A DNA stretch of 64,000 bases from Qipengyuania_C sp046254955 (GTDB taxonomy: Bacteria > Pseudomonadota > Alphaproteobacteria > Sphingomonadales > Sphingomonadaceae): assembly GCF_046254955.1 (NCBI RefSeq), contig NZ_JBJXRG010000001.1:1-64000 (forward strand). Reading direction: 5' to 3'. Positions 1-9,323 of this stretch are shown here, in pieces. Position 1 is the stretch's first letter. Every line of letters starts with the position of its first letter. The position numbers were made by a program, and so were the translations under genes. The notes under the pieces were generated by a model. The model worked only from the letters and a program-made list of their open reading frames with translations. It did no database searches and was not told where the DNA came from.

Positions 1-77
1 ATCACATTGCCGGTGGCCGTGATCGGACCGCCTTCAGTCAGGCTGTCCGTGTCATTCACTGCCGTCGGAACATCGTC
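1..77 (-). repeat. Direct repeat copy 1 inside adhesin gene
   Basis: Bases 1-77 are identical to 808-884. They encode the phrase VIDDVPTAVNDTDSLTEGG and its continuation (TATGNVI). The copy touches the window edge, so the true repeat is probably longer. Confidence 0.93.
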
Positions 78-2531
78 AACAATCTCGACGTCCAGAACCG
101 CACTGTCGCTCGAGCCGTCCGTATCGTCAGCCGTCACGCTCAGCATGTTGACCAATGCCGCATCATCGAGGCCCGTGTGAGCCAACGTATTGTCGAGCAA
201 GGTCGCGCTGTAGGTAAACGTTGCGCTCACAACAGGCGTCGTATCGTCGCCCGGGATCGCATAGACCGGAGTCCAGCCAGTGATCGTGACCGAGTATACG
301 CCGTCATTGGCAACCTCGGTTGAACCCTGGAACACACCGTCGATAACCACGTCCACGCTGTTCACCTGGACATCGTCCAGACCATCGGGAGAGACAACCT
401 CGAAGTTGCCGCCCTTGGTCAGCGGATCAGACTGGTCGGAACCCTGGTCATCGCCAGGATTGGCCAGATCGTCCTCGTCAAGCGATACTTCTGGCGCCTG
501 ACCGTCAAGACCGTTGATGGTCACATCGTCGTCTTCACCGTTCAACGAGATCGTCAGCGTCGCAGGGCTGGTATCACCATCCCCGTCAACCAGAACATAG
601 TCGAACACTTCATCAGGCAGGCTCTCGCCGTCACCCAGCGTTGCCAGCGTGGCGATGCCGAACGGCGTCAGTGTATAGCTGTACTCACCATCCGCTCCCA
701 GCGTCAGGTCGCCATATGTGCCGTTGAAGACACCCGGCGTCTGAACCTGCGCACCGTCTGCACCGACAGTGTCCGCGCCATTGTCGCCATTCGCCTCGGC
801 ATCCGTAATCACATTGCCGGTGGCCGTGATCGGACCGCCTTCAGTCAGGCTGTCCGTGTCATTCACTGCCGTCGGAACATCGTCGATGATATCAATAGTT
901 ATGTCGTCAGAGGCGGTATCGCCATCGACGTCGGTGACAGTCACCGTAAAGGTTGCCGAAGTATCGTCGCCGGCAGTATTGTCGTCGAGCGTATAGTTGT
1001 ACTCAATTACATTCGCGTCAGGGTCGAAAGTGATGATCGTGAGCGTACCGCCTTCGATCGGGATCTCTTGGCCCGGTCCTGTAACCACAACACCATCGAT
1101 CTCGATGACATTGGGATCGTCGCCATCCACCCAAGTAATAGTACCCGTAACTGTTTCGCTAGGATCACTGTTGTTGTTCGGATCGCCGTCCTGGCCCTCG
1201 CCAGAGCCAACCGGCTCATCGCCGTCGCGCGGAGGCAGGCCAGCTTCGTCGACTTCAGTGCCACCTTCAGGATCCGGAATGATCGAGATGGTGGTGGTGA
1301 GATTTTCAATGTCGATCGTGAGCGTAGTGCTCGGATCATCTCCATCGCCATCGGTCACAGTGTATGTGAATGTCTCAGTGACGCCGCCAGGAGTGCCGGC
1401 ATCCCGAACGTAGCTGTAGCTACCATCGGCAAAGATGGTGAGTGTACCATAGTCGCCAGTGATCTGAGCGCTGCCTTCTGCCAGCTGAACAGTGCCGCCG
1501 GCATCGCTTGCGATAGCTGTAACTTCAGCGTCATCAGCGCCAACCTGGTCAGCACCTGCAGCGCCGCTGGTGGTGCCTTCGCCGGTCAGAACATTGCCAG
1601 TTTCCGGACCATAAGTGCCAGCAGCGACGGTATCTGTATCGGGTGCAAGCTGCGGCTCATCGTCAATGATTGTAACGTTGAGGGTCGCATCGGCAGTATC
1701 ACCATCGGTATCGACAACGGTGGCGACGAAACTGTCGACTTCCGCATCATCGAGTGTGTTATCTTCCAGCGTGTAGCTGAAGCCGATTGTGCCAGAGGCG
1801 AGATCGATACTGGTGATCGTGAGAGTGCCGTATGTGCCGGCAAAGGTCTGTCCAACGCTGGTGATTTCCACCCCGTCGAGCGAGATCGAAGCCAGGCCAT
1901 CAGGCGTACTGAAGATAATCGTCCCAGAAGTGGTTTCGACATTCGAAAGCTCATCAGTGCCTTCCGGTTCTTCGCCCCGCGCAGGCAAACCGGCTTCGTC
2001 AACTTCAGCGATTGCATTGTCGACGCCAGCTGGATTGTTAGGCGTTTCGATGACGATGTCGACAGGCTCGTCAGCGAGGTCAGGAATGATTTCCTCGTCT
2101 TCCGGCTCGGGGAAGGCGAGCTCCGTGTAAGGAAGAAGATTGCCCAGGTCGAAGGCAGGCTGGATCTCGCCTTCGTCACCGGCAAAATTACCGCCAGAGC
2201 TCTGCGGGTTCGCACCGGGAGTAGGACCTGCATCAGGCTGAGCACCAACGAGCAAGGCTGCAAGGTTCATCGGAGGAACCGCAACACCGTCAACCACGAT
2301 CAGTGGAACATCGATAGCACCATCGGCAATACGATATACGACACCGTCTTCGCCTTCGATCAGCAGATCGCGGCCATCAGCACGAATGCTGTCCAGCGTC
2401 GCGTCCGCGGGCAGTACAACCACATTGTCCGCACCAGCAGAGAGCGTAACAACGTTAGCCCCGTTCCCGGAAGCGTTCTCTGCACCGGAATTGTCCTGCG
2501 CGAAGTTCTCGTTCGTGCCTTCATAGTTCAT
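1..2531 (-). CDS. Giant repeat-rich secreted adhesin (VCBS/RTX-type), N-terminal part, cut by window edge
   Basis: About 843 codons read without a stop from ATG at 2531 off the left edge, so the C-terminus is missing. The product starts MNYEGTNENF and has no classical signal peptide. A conserved-looking head of about 130 residues (NVVTLSAGADNVVVLP, then VVYRIADGAIDVPLIVVDG) is followed by an acidic, Gly/Asp/Thr-rich array of beta-sandwich-like repeats. Recurring phrases are DTDGDTADATLNVTIIDDEP, TYGDLTLGADGEYSYTL and VDEAGLPPR. This is the pattern of VCBS/DUF5801-like repeats in type I secreted RTX adhesins of the LapA/BapA sort, which are calcium-rich and surface-held. The family call is from composition and repeat style; the export signal and RTX tail would lie outside the window. 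Its position next to a Tad pilus operon fits a surface-attachment role. Confidence 0.85.
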   Translation of the reverse strand, partial: MNYEGTNENFAQDNSGAENASGNGANVVTLSAGADNVVVLPADATLDSIRADGRDLLIEGEDGVVYRIADGAIDVPLIVVDGVAVPPMNLAALLVGAQPDAGPTPGANPQSSGGNFAGDEGEIQPAFDLGNLLPYTELAFPEPEDEEIIPDLADEPVDIVIETPNNPAGVDNAIAEVDEAGLPARGEEPEGTDELSNVETTSGTIIFSTPDGLASISLDGVEITSVGQTFAGTYGTLTITSIDLASGTIGFSYTLEDNTLDDAEVDSFVATVVDTDGDTADATLNVTIIDDEPQLAPDTDTVAAGTYGPETGNVLTGEGTTSGAAGADQVGADDAEVTAIASDAGGTVQLAEGSAQITGDYGTLTIFADGSYSYVRDAGTPGGVTETFTYTVTDGDGDDPSTTLTIDIENLTTTISIIPDPEGGTEVDEAGLPPRDGDEPVGSGEGQDGDPNNNSDPSETVTGTITWVDGDDPNVIEIDGVVVTGPGQEIPIEGGTLTIITFDPDANVIEYNYTLDDNTAGDDTSATFTVTVTDVDGDTASDDITIDIIDDVPTAVNDTDSLTEGGPITATGNVITDAEANGDNGADTVGADGAQVQTPGVFNGTYGDLTLGADGEYSYTLTPFGIATLATLGDGESLPDEVFDYVLVDGDGDTSPATLTISLNGEDDDVTINGLDGQAPEVSLDEDDLANPGDDQGSDQSDPLTKGGNFEVVSPDGLDDVQVNSVDVVIDGVFQGSTEVANDGVYSVTITGWTPVYAIPGDDTTPVVSATFTYSATLLDNTLAHTGLDDAALVNMLSVTADDTDGSSDSAVLDVEIVDDVPTAVNDTDSLTEGGPITATGNV
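808..884 (-). repeat. Direct repeat copy 2 inside adhesin gene
   Basis: This is identical to 1-77 over all 77 bases; the copies diverge at base 78/885. The repeat period is 807 bases, or exactly 269 codons, so the reading frame is kept. Zero nucleotide divergence suggests recent duplication or gene conversion between adhesin repeat units. Confidence 0.93.
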
Positions 2532-2892
2532 GTCGAACTCATCCCATCGTTCGGCTGCAGAACACCTGCAGCGGATTGCGAACACCACTATCGAGATCGA
2601 ACAGAGCACCAGCGCCCTGTTCAGGCGATCTTGTTGATAGCGGCGACCGTTTTATCGGGACGAATTCAACTCAAACCGCGACTCGGTTGGCTCCCGTCCC
2701 TTTATGGATGACAGAAGAACAGGGAATCCGATTAGTTTCAAGGACATTTACCATAATCAACAACCATCAAGGGAAACCAGTGGTTTGAAAGCTCGAATCT
2801 CATTTTTGGCGGAATACTGCGGTTTTCGAGGGAACGTTAACTTTTCGCTAACCACGTTTCCCGGTTCAAAACCGTCCCGTGCTGAGACAGCT
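2532..2892. other. Intergenic gap between adhesin start and cpaA end
   Basis: This gap of 361 bases is more AT-rich than its surroundings. No convincing coding frame is seen. It should hold the adhesin promoter on the minus strand and the end of the pilus operon transcript. A long imperfect inverted repeat lies at 2820-2874. The frame of the adhesin stays open upstream of 2531 for about 100 bases, but no ATG or good ribosome site is seen there. Confidence 0.6.
2820..2874 (-). terminator. Possible hairpin at end of pilus operon
   Basis: This is an imperfect inverted repeat. The arms CGGTTTT (2820-2826) and AAAACCG (2868-2874) pair, and inside them GGGAACGT faces a GGGAAACGT-type arm. It starts about 20 bases downstream of the cpaA stop codon on the minus strand. 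No T-run follows it, so a simple intrinsic terminator is doubtful; it could be a factor-dependent or 3'-end stabilising structure. Confidence 0.35.
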
Positions 2893-3351
2893 CTAGAAAC
2901 GCAGTAACGTGATTGCCAATCCGAGAGCAATTGCCACCCCGTAGGGTAGTTGCATTCGGCGCAACTCGGCTGGGGCGTATCCGCTTCGGGCGACAAAGCG
3001 TCTACCCAAAACCATCACAATCAGGACCACTAGGCCAGAGAACGCGGTGACCGCAAACATTGCTAGGGCCTGATTCAATTGGAGCGCGAGTGCTCCCGCT
3101 GCATAGAACTTGGCGTCACCGCCTCCTATAGCCCCGATCGCAAACAGACCCATTCCAATCACCAATGCGATGACGCTGTGCAGAGCAGCCCAGCCTAGGC
3201 CAACAATTCCGAAAACTTGGAAACTGTACAAGGCACACACCAACGCAAGCAATGCGCAAAGCCAGTTGGGAATTCGCCTCTTGGCAATATCCCATGCAGC
3301 TCCGCCCGCTGCGATGGCCAAGATCGCAGCCAGCAAACCCTGCTCAATCAT
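2893..3351 (-). CDS. cpaA: Prepilin peptidase of the Tad system (CpaA/TadV, A24 family)
   Basis: This inner-membrane aspartic protease should cleave the leader from the Flp prepilin and pseudopilins. The 152-residue length matches the short CpaA/TadV form, which lacks the N-terminal methylase domain. Both catalytic aspartates are visible: Asp21 in WDIAKRRIPN and Asp79 in the GGGDAKFY motif. Hydrophobic segments cover most of the rest. ATG at 3351 overlaps the tadD stop by four bases (ATGA), so it is translationally coupled. It is the last gene of the pilus operon, although in Caulobacter cpaA sits near the front. Confidence 0.93.
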   Translation of the reverse strand: MIEQGLLAAILAIAAGGAAWDIAKRRIPNWLCALLALVCALYSFQVFGIVGLGWAALHSVIALVIGMGLFAIGAIGGGDAKFYAAGALALQLNQALAMFAVTAFSGLVVLIVMVLGRRFVARSGYAPAELRRMQLPYGVAIALGLAITLLRF

Positions 3352-4097
3352 GCGCCGATGTAAACTCGAACCGGATACTGATTCTGACTGTCGGTTGAAT
3401 TCGCGCGAGGCCTGAGACTACGCTTGAAATCGATTGTGACCGGATAGCCTCTCGACGTGGTCTCATCGTTAGACTCGACTCCCACCTCAACGTTTACCTC
3501 CGGTCGCGGAGCACTTTCCGCGCCATTCCGTGCGTTCATAGCGAACACTTCGGTCTTGGGGGCGGCATCAGATGCTGCAGAATGGGTGCGGATTGCCACT
3601 TGGCCCCGCGAAACGCGCTGGATCCGGCCCTGATCGACAACACGGGCCAGACGAGCAAGGCGCACCTCTTCCGCTTTCTTGGCGAGGCGTACCGCCTCTT
3701 CCTGACGCTTGGTCAAAAGATCATAGTCCCGCTGAAGGCGGATCATGTTGGCAGCAAAACGCGTATCAGAAGGTTCAAGCGACAGAGCCATCTTGAAATA
3801 GCGATCGGCAAGGTCATGCCGACCCAGCTTGGCATAGGCCACGCCCAGGCCGTTGCTTGCTTCGGCCATGCTCGAGGGATCACGTTGTGCCACGCGCAGC
3901 AACTCGACCGCTTGAGCAATCCTGCCCGCCTTGAGCAACTGCCGACCCTGATCGAGTGCCGGGTTAATTTGGTGCTCAGCTATTTGGGGCTGGCCAGCGG
4001 AATCTAGATGCGCCGTGCGCGGCCCGAATATTGCCTGACAAGCAGAGAGTGTAAGTCCCAAGGTCAAAGTCAACGCGATGGTGGATGTGGTTTTCAT
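3348..4097 (-). CDS. tadD: TadD-like TPR lipoprotein
   Basis: A 249-residue lipoprotein with signal MKTTSTIALTLTLGLTLSACQ; the lipobox LSAC puts the lipidated cysteine at residue 20. TPR-like helices follow from about residue 45 to 125, including the phrase GLGVAYAKLGRHDLADRYFKMAL. The C-terminal third is low in complexity and basic. TadD is the pilotin-like outer-membrane lipoprotein that helps assemble the secretin in Tad systems. It lies in operon between tadC (1-base gap) and cpaA (4-base overlap). The family call rests on TPRs plus position. Confidence 0.85.
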   Translation of the reverse strand: MKTTSTIALTLTLGLTLSACQAIFGPRTAHLDSAGQPQIAEHQINPALDQGRQLLKAGRIAQAVELLRVAQRDPSSMAEASNGLGVAYAKLGRHDLADRYFKMALSLEPSDTRFAANMIRLQRDYDLLTKRQEEAVRLAKKAEEVRLARLARVVDQGRIQRVSRGQVAIRTHSAASDAAPKTEVFAMNARNGAESAPRPEVNVEVGVESNDETTSRGYPVTIDFKRSLRPRANSTDSQNQYPVRVYIGA

Positions 4098-4098
4098 T

Positions 4099-5070
4099 TC
4101 AGCCCCCTCCTCCGAAAGCAGGTATCAGAACTCTTATCGTTCGTACAACTGCCGGTAGCATAAGAACACCGATCATTGTCGGTAACATGCAGACAACCAG
4201 CGGAATCGAGATCAGAACGGGAAGGCGGTGAGCCTTCTCTTCGGCACGCATGCGCCGCTTCTCGCGCATCTCCGATGAATATACTCTCAATGTTTGAGCG
4301 ACACTGGTTCCCAGTCGATCAGACTGGATCAGCAGAGTTGCGAAGCTCTTTATCTCGTCGACACCGCTCGATTGCCCCATCTGTCGTAAAGCATCTTCTC
4401 GCGCGGCCCCGGCGCGCATCTGCAGTGTTGCCTGCGACAGCAGTTGTGCAACTAACGGATGCGAACCGACCATTTCGCGGCCTACGCGGTCGAGCGCAGC
4501 TTCCAGACCAAGGCCAGCTTCGACACATACCAGCAAGAGGTCGAGACAGTCGGGAAAGCCATTGATGATCTCTTCTCGGCGCCGGTCAGCTCGGGCAGTC
4601 ACTAACAAGTTAGGGAAATAGAGCCCAACCACTCCGAGCAACAAACCCCACAACATGATTTGTGGTGTCGTTTGTTTGGTATTGCTCAAGCTTGCGATGA
4701 GAAAATAGATTGCCGGTAAGGCAATTACCGACACAAACCTGACCAATGTGAAAATTCGCGGGGCCGCTGGGGATGGAAATCCCGCTGCGATTAACTTGTT
4801 ACGCAGCTTGTCGCCCTGTGTATCTGCCAGATTCAGACCCGATTTCTCAATGCGATCTGCAACTTTGGACCATGCGCTGTCCTTCTGCTCAGTCAGACGC
4901 TCGCGCTGAGCCATCGCGCCTGAGCCAGAGAGTTCCTTTAACTCGCTGCGCACGACCGCTCTCTGATTGACGCGCGATATTCCAAATGCCGCGATCCCCA
5001 TTGCAAGAGCGAAAACCAGGGCCAGGAAAGCCAGACGGGCGACATCATTATTGGCGAAAAACTCGAGCAT
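4099..5070 (-). CDS. tadC: Tad pilus inner-membrane platform protein TadC (T2SS F family)
   Basis: This 323-residue membrane protein has one N-terminal transmembrane segment, two near residues 105-165 and a hydrophobic C-terminal hairpin. The central cytoplasmic part carries the typical TadC text (GFPDCLDLLLVCVEAGLGLE, then LRVYSSEMREKRRMRAEEKA). TadB and TadC together form the platform that couples the CpaF ATPase to pilin polymerisation. Both genes are adjacent and in the standard order, with a 1-base gap. Confidence 0.95.
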   Translation of the reverse strand: MLEFFANNDVARLAFLALVFALAMGIAAFGISRVNQRAVVRSELKELSGSGAMAQRERLTEQKDSAWSKVADRIEKSGLNLADTQGDKLRNKLIAAGFPSPAAPRIFTLVRFVSVIALPAIYFLIASLSNTKQTTPQIMLWGLLLGVVGLYFPNLLVTARADRRREEIINGFPDCLDLLLVCVEAGLGLEAALDRVGREMVGSHPLVAQLLSQATLQMRAGAAREDALRQMGQSSGVDEIKSFATLLIQSDRLGTSVAQTLRVYSSEMREKRRMRAEEKAHRLPVLISIPLVVCMLPTMIGVLMLPAVVRTIRVLIPAFGGGG

Positions 5071-5071
5071 G

Positions 5072-6076
5072 TCAGACTTTCAAGTCGATCAAGCGGCGGA
5101 TCATGTAAATCCCGAACAAGTACCAAGCGATCAAGAGCGGGAATCCGATGAAGAATATCGGATCAAGAGCGACGTCGAGATAAAAAGGTGGATTCATCAT
5201 GAATAGCATAACGAAGAGTACGATTGGAAGAACGCCAAGGATCCACCCGGTCATTCGTCCTTCAGAACTAAGGGCGCGGACTTTCATGTAGAGGCTGGCT
5301 CGCTCTCGGATCACATCAGAGAGGTTCTCAAGAATTTCAGCAAGATTACCGCCGGTTTCATTCTGAAGGGACAAGGACACCACGAACATCCGAATATCGT
5401 CCATATCCCAGCGCTCTGCCATAGACTGGAGTGCCGCCGTGAGATCTGCGCCGTAAGAAACCTCATCTGCGACGAGACCAAACTGTGAGCCGATCGGATC
5501 TTCCATCTCCTCGGTCAGAAGCTCGATCGCAGCCGAAACTGGATGTCCTGATCGAAGTGCGCGCACAAAAATGTCGAGCGCGACCGGGAACTGATCTTGC
5601 ATCCGCTTGCGTCGGCGGTGAGCCAAGAAACTTAATATAAACAACGGGATGCCAATTGAGAAAGCGGCCGCAACAGCAAGCACCAATTGCATTACCCCAA
5701 ATGAAAGCGGGAAATTGGCCAAAGAGGCAAATAGTGCAATCAGGATTGTTAGTACGAGAAAGACAACCGCCATACCCAACATGACCTGACCCGGCCCAAA
5801 CGGCACGTCGGCCATCATAAGCATCTGGCGAAATTTTCTGTTGAGACCAACGAAGAATCCTTCACCCTGCACATCGCGCAAAGGATCGTTGCGTCGCAAT
5901 TCTGCGATCACATCCTCTCGCTTCGTACCCTGCCGGATCATCCTCAGGCGTTTGTTGATCGCGTTCAGGTGAACAGTTGTGTCAGCCGTAGCCCGAAAGA
6001 CAACTTGAAGCAGGAGAAAGACCGACGCGAATACCGCCAGCAGAAGAAATACTCTTACGATATCATTGTCGAGCAT
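5072..6076 (-). CDS. tadB: Tad pilus inner-membrane platform protein TadB (T2SS F family)
   Basis: A 334-residue T2SSF-domain protein. It has an N-terminal transmembrane helix (VRVFLLLAVFASVFLLLQVV), two more near residues 100-150, a cytoplasmic domain with FPVALDIFVRALRSGHPVSAAI and two C-terminal helices. It is the partner of TadC in the pilus motor platform. It is preceded by cpaF with a 3-base gap and followed immediately by tadC, so these are co-transcribed. Confidence 0.95.
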   Translation of the reverse strand: MLDNDIVRVFLLLAVFASVFLLLQVVFRATADTTVHLNAINKRLRMIRQGTKREDVIAELRRNDPLRDVQGEGFFVGLNRKFRQMLMMADVPFGPGQVMLGMAVVFLVLTILIALFASLANFPLSFGVMQLVLAVAAAFSIGIPLFILSFLAHRRRKRMQDQFPVALDIFVRALRSGHPVSAAIELLTEEMEDPIGSQFGLVADEVSYGADLTAALQSMAERWDMDDIRMFVVSLSLQNETGGNLAEILENLSDVIRERASLYMKVRALSSEGRMTGWILGVLPIVLFVMLFMMNPPFYLDVALDPIFFIGFPLLIAWYLFGIYMIRRLIDLKV

Positions 6077-6079
6077 ATG

Positions 6080-7468
6080 TTAACCCAGATTGACCTGCGG
6101 ACGGAATATGTCGCCTGGCAACTCGATACCATGATCTGCAGCCACAGTAAGGAATTTCGGTCGGATTCCCGTAGCTTCATGCTGTCCAAGCACCTCGCCA
6201 TTCTCGCCGCGCCCCATCATCTTGAAGCGAAATATCTCTTGCATGGAAACCGTGTCGCCTTCCATGCCTGTGAGCTCAGACAGGCTGACCATGCGGCGGC
6301 GCCCATCGGCGAGGCGAGCAACCTGTATTACCACATTGACAGCTGATGCCAGCTGGGCACGTGCCGAGGTTGAGGACATTTCGATCCCGCTCATTCCGAT
6401 CATCTGTTCGACACGGGAAAGCGAATCGCGCGGGGTGTTGGCATGCACGGTTGTCATCGAACCATCATGGCCCGTGTTCATTGCCTGCAACATGTCGAAC
6501 GCCTCGCCGGCGCGAACTTCGCCAACGATGATGCGATCAGGACGCATACGCAGCGCGTTCTTGACGAGGTCACGCTGTGTAACTTCGCCCTTGCCTTCGA
6601 TATTCGGAGGACGTGTTTCCAAGCGCGCAACATGCTCTTGCTGCAGTTGAAGTTCAGCCGAGTCCTCAATTGTGACGATGCGCTCGTTCTCATCGATAAA
6701 GGAAGAAAGAGCATTGAGCATTGTCGTCTTGCCTGAGCCAGTACCCCCGGAAATCAGAACGTTCCGACGCGACTTCACGATTGCCTGAAGAACCTCAGCG
6801 ACAACTTCGGGCATGCTCCCGAGTTCAATCAGGCGCTCGATACTAATCGGGCGCTTCGAAAACTTGCGAATGGAAAGTAGGGAACCATCGATTGCAAGCG
6901 GCGCCACGATCGCGTTGACACGCGAACCATCTGCCAGGCGGGCGTCGACGAAAGGCGAGGATTCATCAACCCGCCTGCCGACAGCGCTGACGATCTTCTG
7001 AATGATGCGCAGAAGGTGCTTTTCGTCCTGGAACTGCGTACCGGTTCGTTCGAGCAATCCGTTACGTTCAACGAACACCATCTGATGACCATTGACGAGT
7101 ATGTCGGTGACCGAGTCATCTTTCAGGAGAGGCTCGAGCGGCCCCAGGCCCAAAAGCTCGTCTAAGACTTCGGTTACAAGCTGAGAGCGCTCGCGCGCGT
7201 TGAGCGCCGCATCCTCCTCAACAAGAATTTCGGCAACCAGATCGCCAACTTCCTCGCGGATTTGCTCGGCAGAAAGTTTATCGAGCAGCGATAGATTGAT
7301 GCGGTCGATGAGCTTACGATGTGTGCTGACCTTAAGCTCGAGCATGCGCCGATCTTCGGCTGAAAGCGGCTCGTGCAGGTGGACAGGCTGTTTCTCCAGC
7401 GCAGTCTCTTCAAGCGCTTCGATCTCGTTCTCGGCCTCATCGATGCGTTTCTTCACCTGCCAGATCAT
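6080..7468 (-). CDS. cpaF: Tad pilus assembly ATPase CpaF/TadA
   Basis: Secretion ATPase of the VirB11/TadA type that powers Flp pilus extension and retraction at the inner membrane. With the start at 7468 the protein has 462 residues. Walker A is GGTGSGKTT (about 241-249), followed by a Walker B region (IIVGEVRAGEAFDMLQ) and a His box (HDGSMTTVHANTPRD). The ATG at 7468 overlaps the cpaE stop as ATGA, matching the other junctions in this operon. An in-frame ATG at 7489 would add MRAGAIV but needs a 25-base overlap, so I prefer 7468. Confidence 0.96.
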   Translation of the reverse strand: MIWQVKKRIDEAENEIEALEETALEKQPVHLHEPLSAEDRRMLELKVSTHRKLIDRINLSLLDKLSAEQIREEVGDLVAEILVEEDAALNARERSQLVTEVLDELLGLGPLEPLLKDDSVTDILVNGHQMVFVERNGLLERTGTQFQDEKHLLRIIQKIVSAVGRRVDESSPFVDARLADGSRVNAIVAPLAIDGSLLSIRKFSKRPISIERLIELGSMPEVVAEVLQAIVKSRRNVLISGGTGSGKTTMLNALSSFIDENERIVTIEDSAELQLQQEHVARLETRPPNIEGKGEVTQRDLVKNALRMRPDRIIVGEVRAGEAFDMLQAMNTGHDGSMTTVHANTPRDSLSRVEQMIGMSGIEMSSTSARAQLASAVNVVIQVARLADGRRRMVSLSELTGMEGDTVSMQEIFRFKMMGRGENGEVLGQHEATGIRPKFLTVAADHGIELPGDIFRPQVNLG

Positions 7469-8670
7469 GACAATCGCTCCTGCCCGCAACGACCCGCGAC
7501 AATGTCAGCCAGCTTAACTACATCGTTGGCAAATTTGCTTTTACGCTGGATTTGACGGGCAAACTGCCCTTGATCCTGAGCGGTGATGAGCAGCTCATTC
7601 TCACGCGTCATCCCAATAAGCACATCAAGATTGAGCGTTTTCGCGACATCGTCGAGCCCAATAGTTCGGAAAAGCTTTTTCTCCACCCGATTGACCACCA
7701 CAGAAATACGCTTCGGATCGACTCCGAAAGATCGGAACAGCTCGATCCGACGCTTGGCCTGGCGCAGGCTGGCAATGTTGAGCTCCACAACCATCAGGAT
7801 TTCGTCAGCGGCCAGAACGGTCGATAGGTTCCAGCTTGTCCAGTTTGATGGCATATCAAGCACGACATAGTCATACTCGCGTTTTGCGATGTCTATTACC
7901 TTGAGGAGATAATCGGTTTCAATTGTCTCGAGCGGCACGATTTCGTCAGGGGCTGCGATGACATCTAAATGAGGGCTCTTTTCCAGCGCGATTGCGCGTA
8001 GGAAGGAAGCATCCATTCGATCGCCTGCAACCAGCAAGTCATGCAGTGTGCGACGAGGCGAAAGTCCGATTGCGGACGCTGCAGCACCGTATTGCACATC
8101 CAGATCGATCAGGCATGCACCACGCTCTGAGCTTTTCTCACGCCCCAGCTCGTCTGCGAGGTGCGTAGCGATAGTCGTTGCACCGCTTCCGCCGACAGCG
8201 CGTACGACCGCTATAACCGGCGCTTCCTTGACGGGTTTCCTCGATGCACGCGCTTCGTCCTCGGCGGCCGAAATCGAAGCCTGAAGAATTTCGTCGGGCG
8301 CAAATGGCAGGGAGACTACATCAGCAACTCCCTGCTTGATGAGTGTGCGAATTAGCGACACATCAGCATTGGCCAGCGCAGCAATACGCGGCAAATTGGG
8401 CGCCTTGCGCGCGATCACTTCGATGCGATCTAGCGAGGCACGAACCGCAGGATCGACTTCAATGACGATACAGCTTGCACGTTCAAGAATCCCGTCCGGA
8501 AGGGGTGCTTCGAGGTCGAGTGCCGTTAGAGAAAGTTCTCCTCGCTCCTCGTCGCTCAGATTTGCAACAAGGCGATCAATGTGCGGCTGCGAACCGACAA
8601 TTGTCAGCCGTTCAGGAAAACGAAGCTGTGTTCGCTCCTGCTTTTCAATCGGATATTGTTGCTCGCCCAT
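7465..8670 (-). CDS. cpaE: Pilus localisation ATPase CpaE/TadZ
   Basis: MinD/ParA-like protein that places the Tad apparatus in the cell. A receiver-like N-terminal domain (to about residue 135) precedes an atypical P-loop, AVGGSGATTIATHLADE, in which the usual Walker lysine after the second glycine is alanine, as is known for CpaE/TadZ. A DLDVQYGAA motif and a DMPSNW Walker B region follow. The start is uncertain: TTG at 8682 overlaps the previous stop, while ATG at 8670 has GAGG six bases upstream. I use 8670. Confidence 0.92.
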   Translation of the reverse strand: MGEQQYPIEKQERTQLRFPERLTIVGSQPHIDRLVANLSDEERGELSLTALDLEAPLPDGILERASCIVIEVDPAVRASLDRIEVIARKAPNLPRIAALANADVSLIRTLIKQGVADVVSLPFAPDEILQASISAAEDEARASRKPVKEAPVIAVVRAVGGSGATTIATHLADELGREKSSERGACLIDLDVQYGAAASAIGLSPRRTLHDLLVAGDRMDASFLRAIALEKSPHLDVIAAPDEIVPLETIETDYLLKVIDIAKREYDYVVLDMPSNWTSWNLSTVLAADEILMVVELNIASLRQAKRRIELFRSFGVDPKRISVVVNRVEKKLFRTIGLDDVAKTLNLDVLIGMTRENELLITAQDQGQFARQIQRKSKFANDVVKLADIVAGRCGQERLS

Positions 8671-8678
8671 CATATTCC

Positions 8679-9323
8679 TCAATTCGAAAAATCGCCATCA
8701 CCGTCTTCCATCGTCAGCGAGTACGCCGAGTCTGGGATTCCGATGGTGCCTCCAAAAAGCAGGAGAGTGAGTGGCTGAAACTGCATATTTTGCAAGGACA
8801 CTGTTGTAAGTGGTGCCACATCGGGACCATTCGGATCACCAGAATATCCCAGACCTGACCAATCGTAGTCGATCCGGACGTTATCCGATTGGATCGCCGG
8901 GTAAATTTGCCGCATCCGTCCGACAAGACGATTCCAATCCTCTTGTGCGGCAGTGTCAACAGCTACCGAGAAATTACATGTACCACCGGGCTTGCATGTA
9001 CAGGATGCCACGCCGCCAGATGATGTGCATGTCACGCCTGGGAAATCCGCAAGCTCAACAACTTCGCCCTGTGGAGTGATCCCATTTATGGCGTAGCTGT
9101 AATTCTCGAGACTGTCCGCAGCATCGCCCCCAGGAATGATATCGGTAACCACCGCCCAACGTGCACCGGTCTGCGTGGCTTTCGCAGCGCGATTGAAATC
9201 CCAAGCGTAGCGACCAGCGTCTATAGAGCCGAGCAGGAAAATAAGGAAAAGTGGTAATACGAGCGCGAACTCCGCCGCACCAGCCGCACGAGAATCTCGA
9301 ATGAAAGATAAGATACGATTCAT
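8679..9323 (-). CDS. TadE-like pseudopilin of the Tad system (second copy)
   Basis: A 214-residue protein with a short basic N-terminus, then a pseudopilin-type segment AAEFALVLPLFLIFLLGSID (about residues 16-35) and a long extracytoplasmic part. The Glu after the leader region is conserved with pilin-type processing. The periplasmic part contains a cluster of cysteines near residue 100 (TCTSSGGVASCTCKPGGTC) that may form disulphides. It is likely the TadF-equivalent minor pilin. ATG at 9323 overlaps the upstream tadE stop as ATGA. Confidence 0.85.
   Translation of the reverse strand: MNRILSFIRDSRAAGAAEFALVLPLFLIFLLGSIDAGRYAWDFNRAAKATQTGARWAVVTDIIPGGDAADSLENYSYAINGITPQGEVVELADFPGVTCTSSGGVASCTCKPGGTCNFSVAVDTAAQEDWNRLVGRMRQIYPAIQSDNVRIDYDWSGLGYSGDPNGPDVAPLTTVSLQNMQFQPLTLLLFGGTIGIPDSAYSLTMEDGDGDFSN

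Noticed and set aside
1068..2711. Long plus-strand open frame (547 codons) opposite the adhesin
   Set aside because: It is antisense to the repeat-rich adhesin and its translation has no domain-like text; a low stop frequency is expected opposite such repeats.
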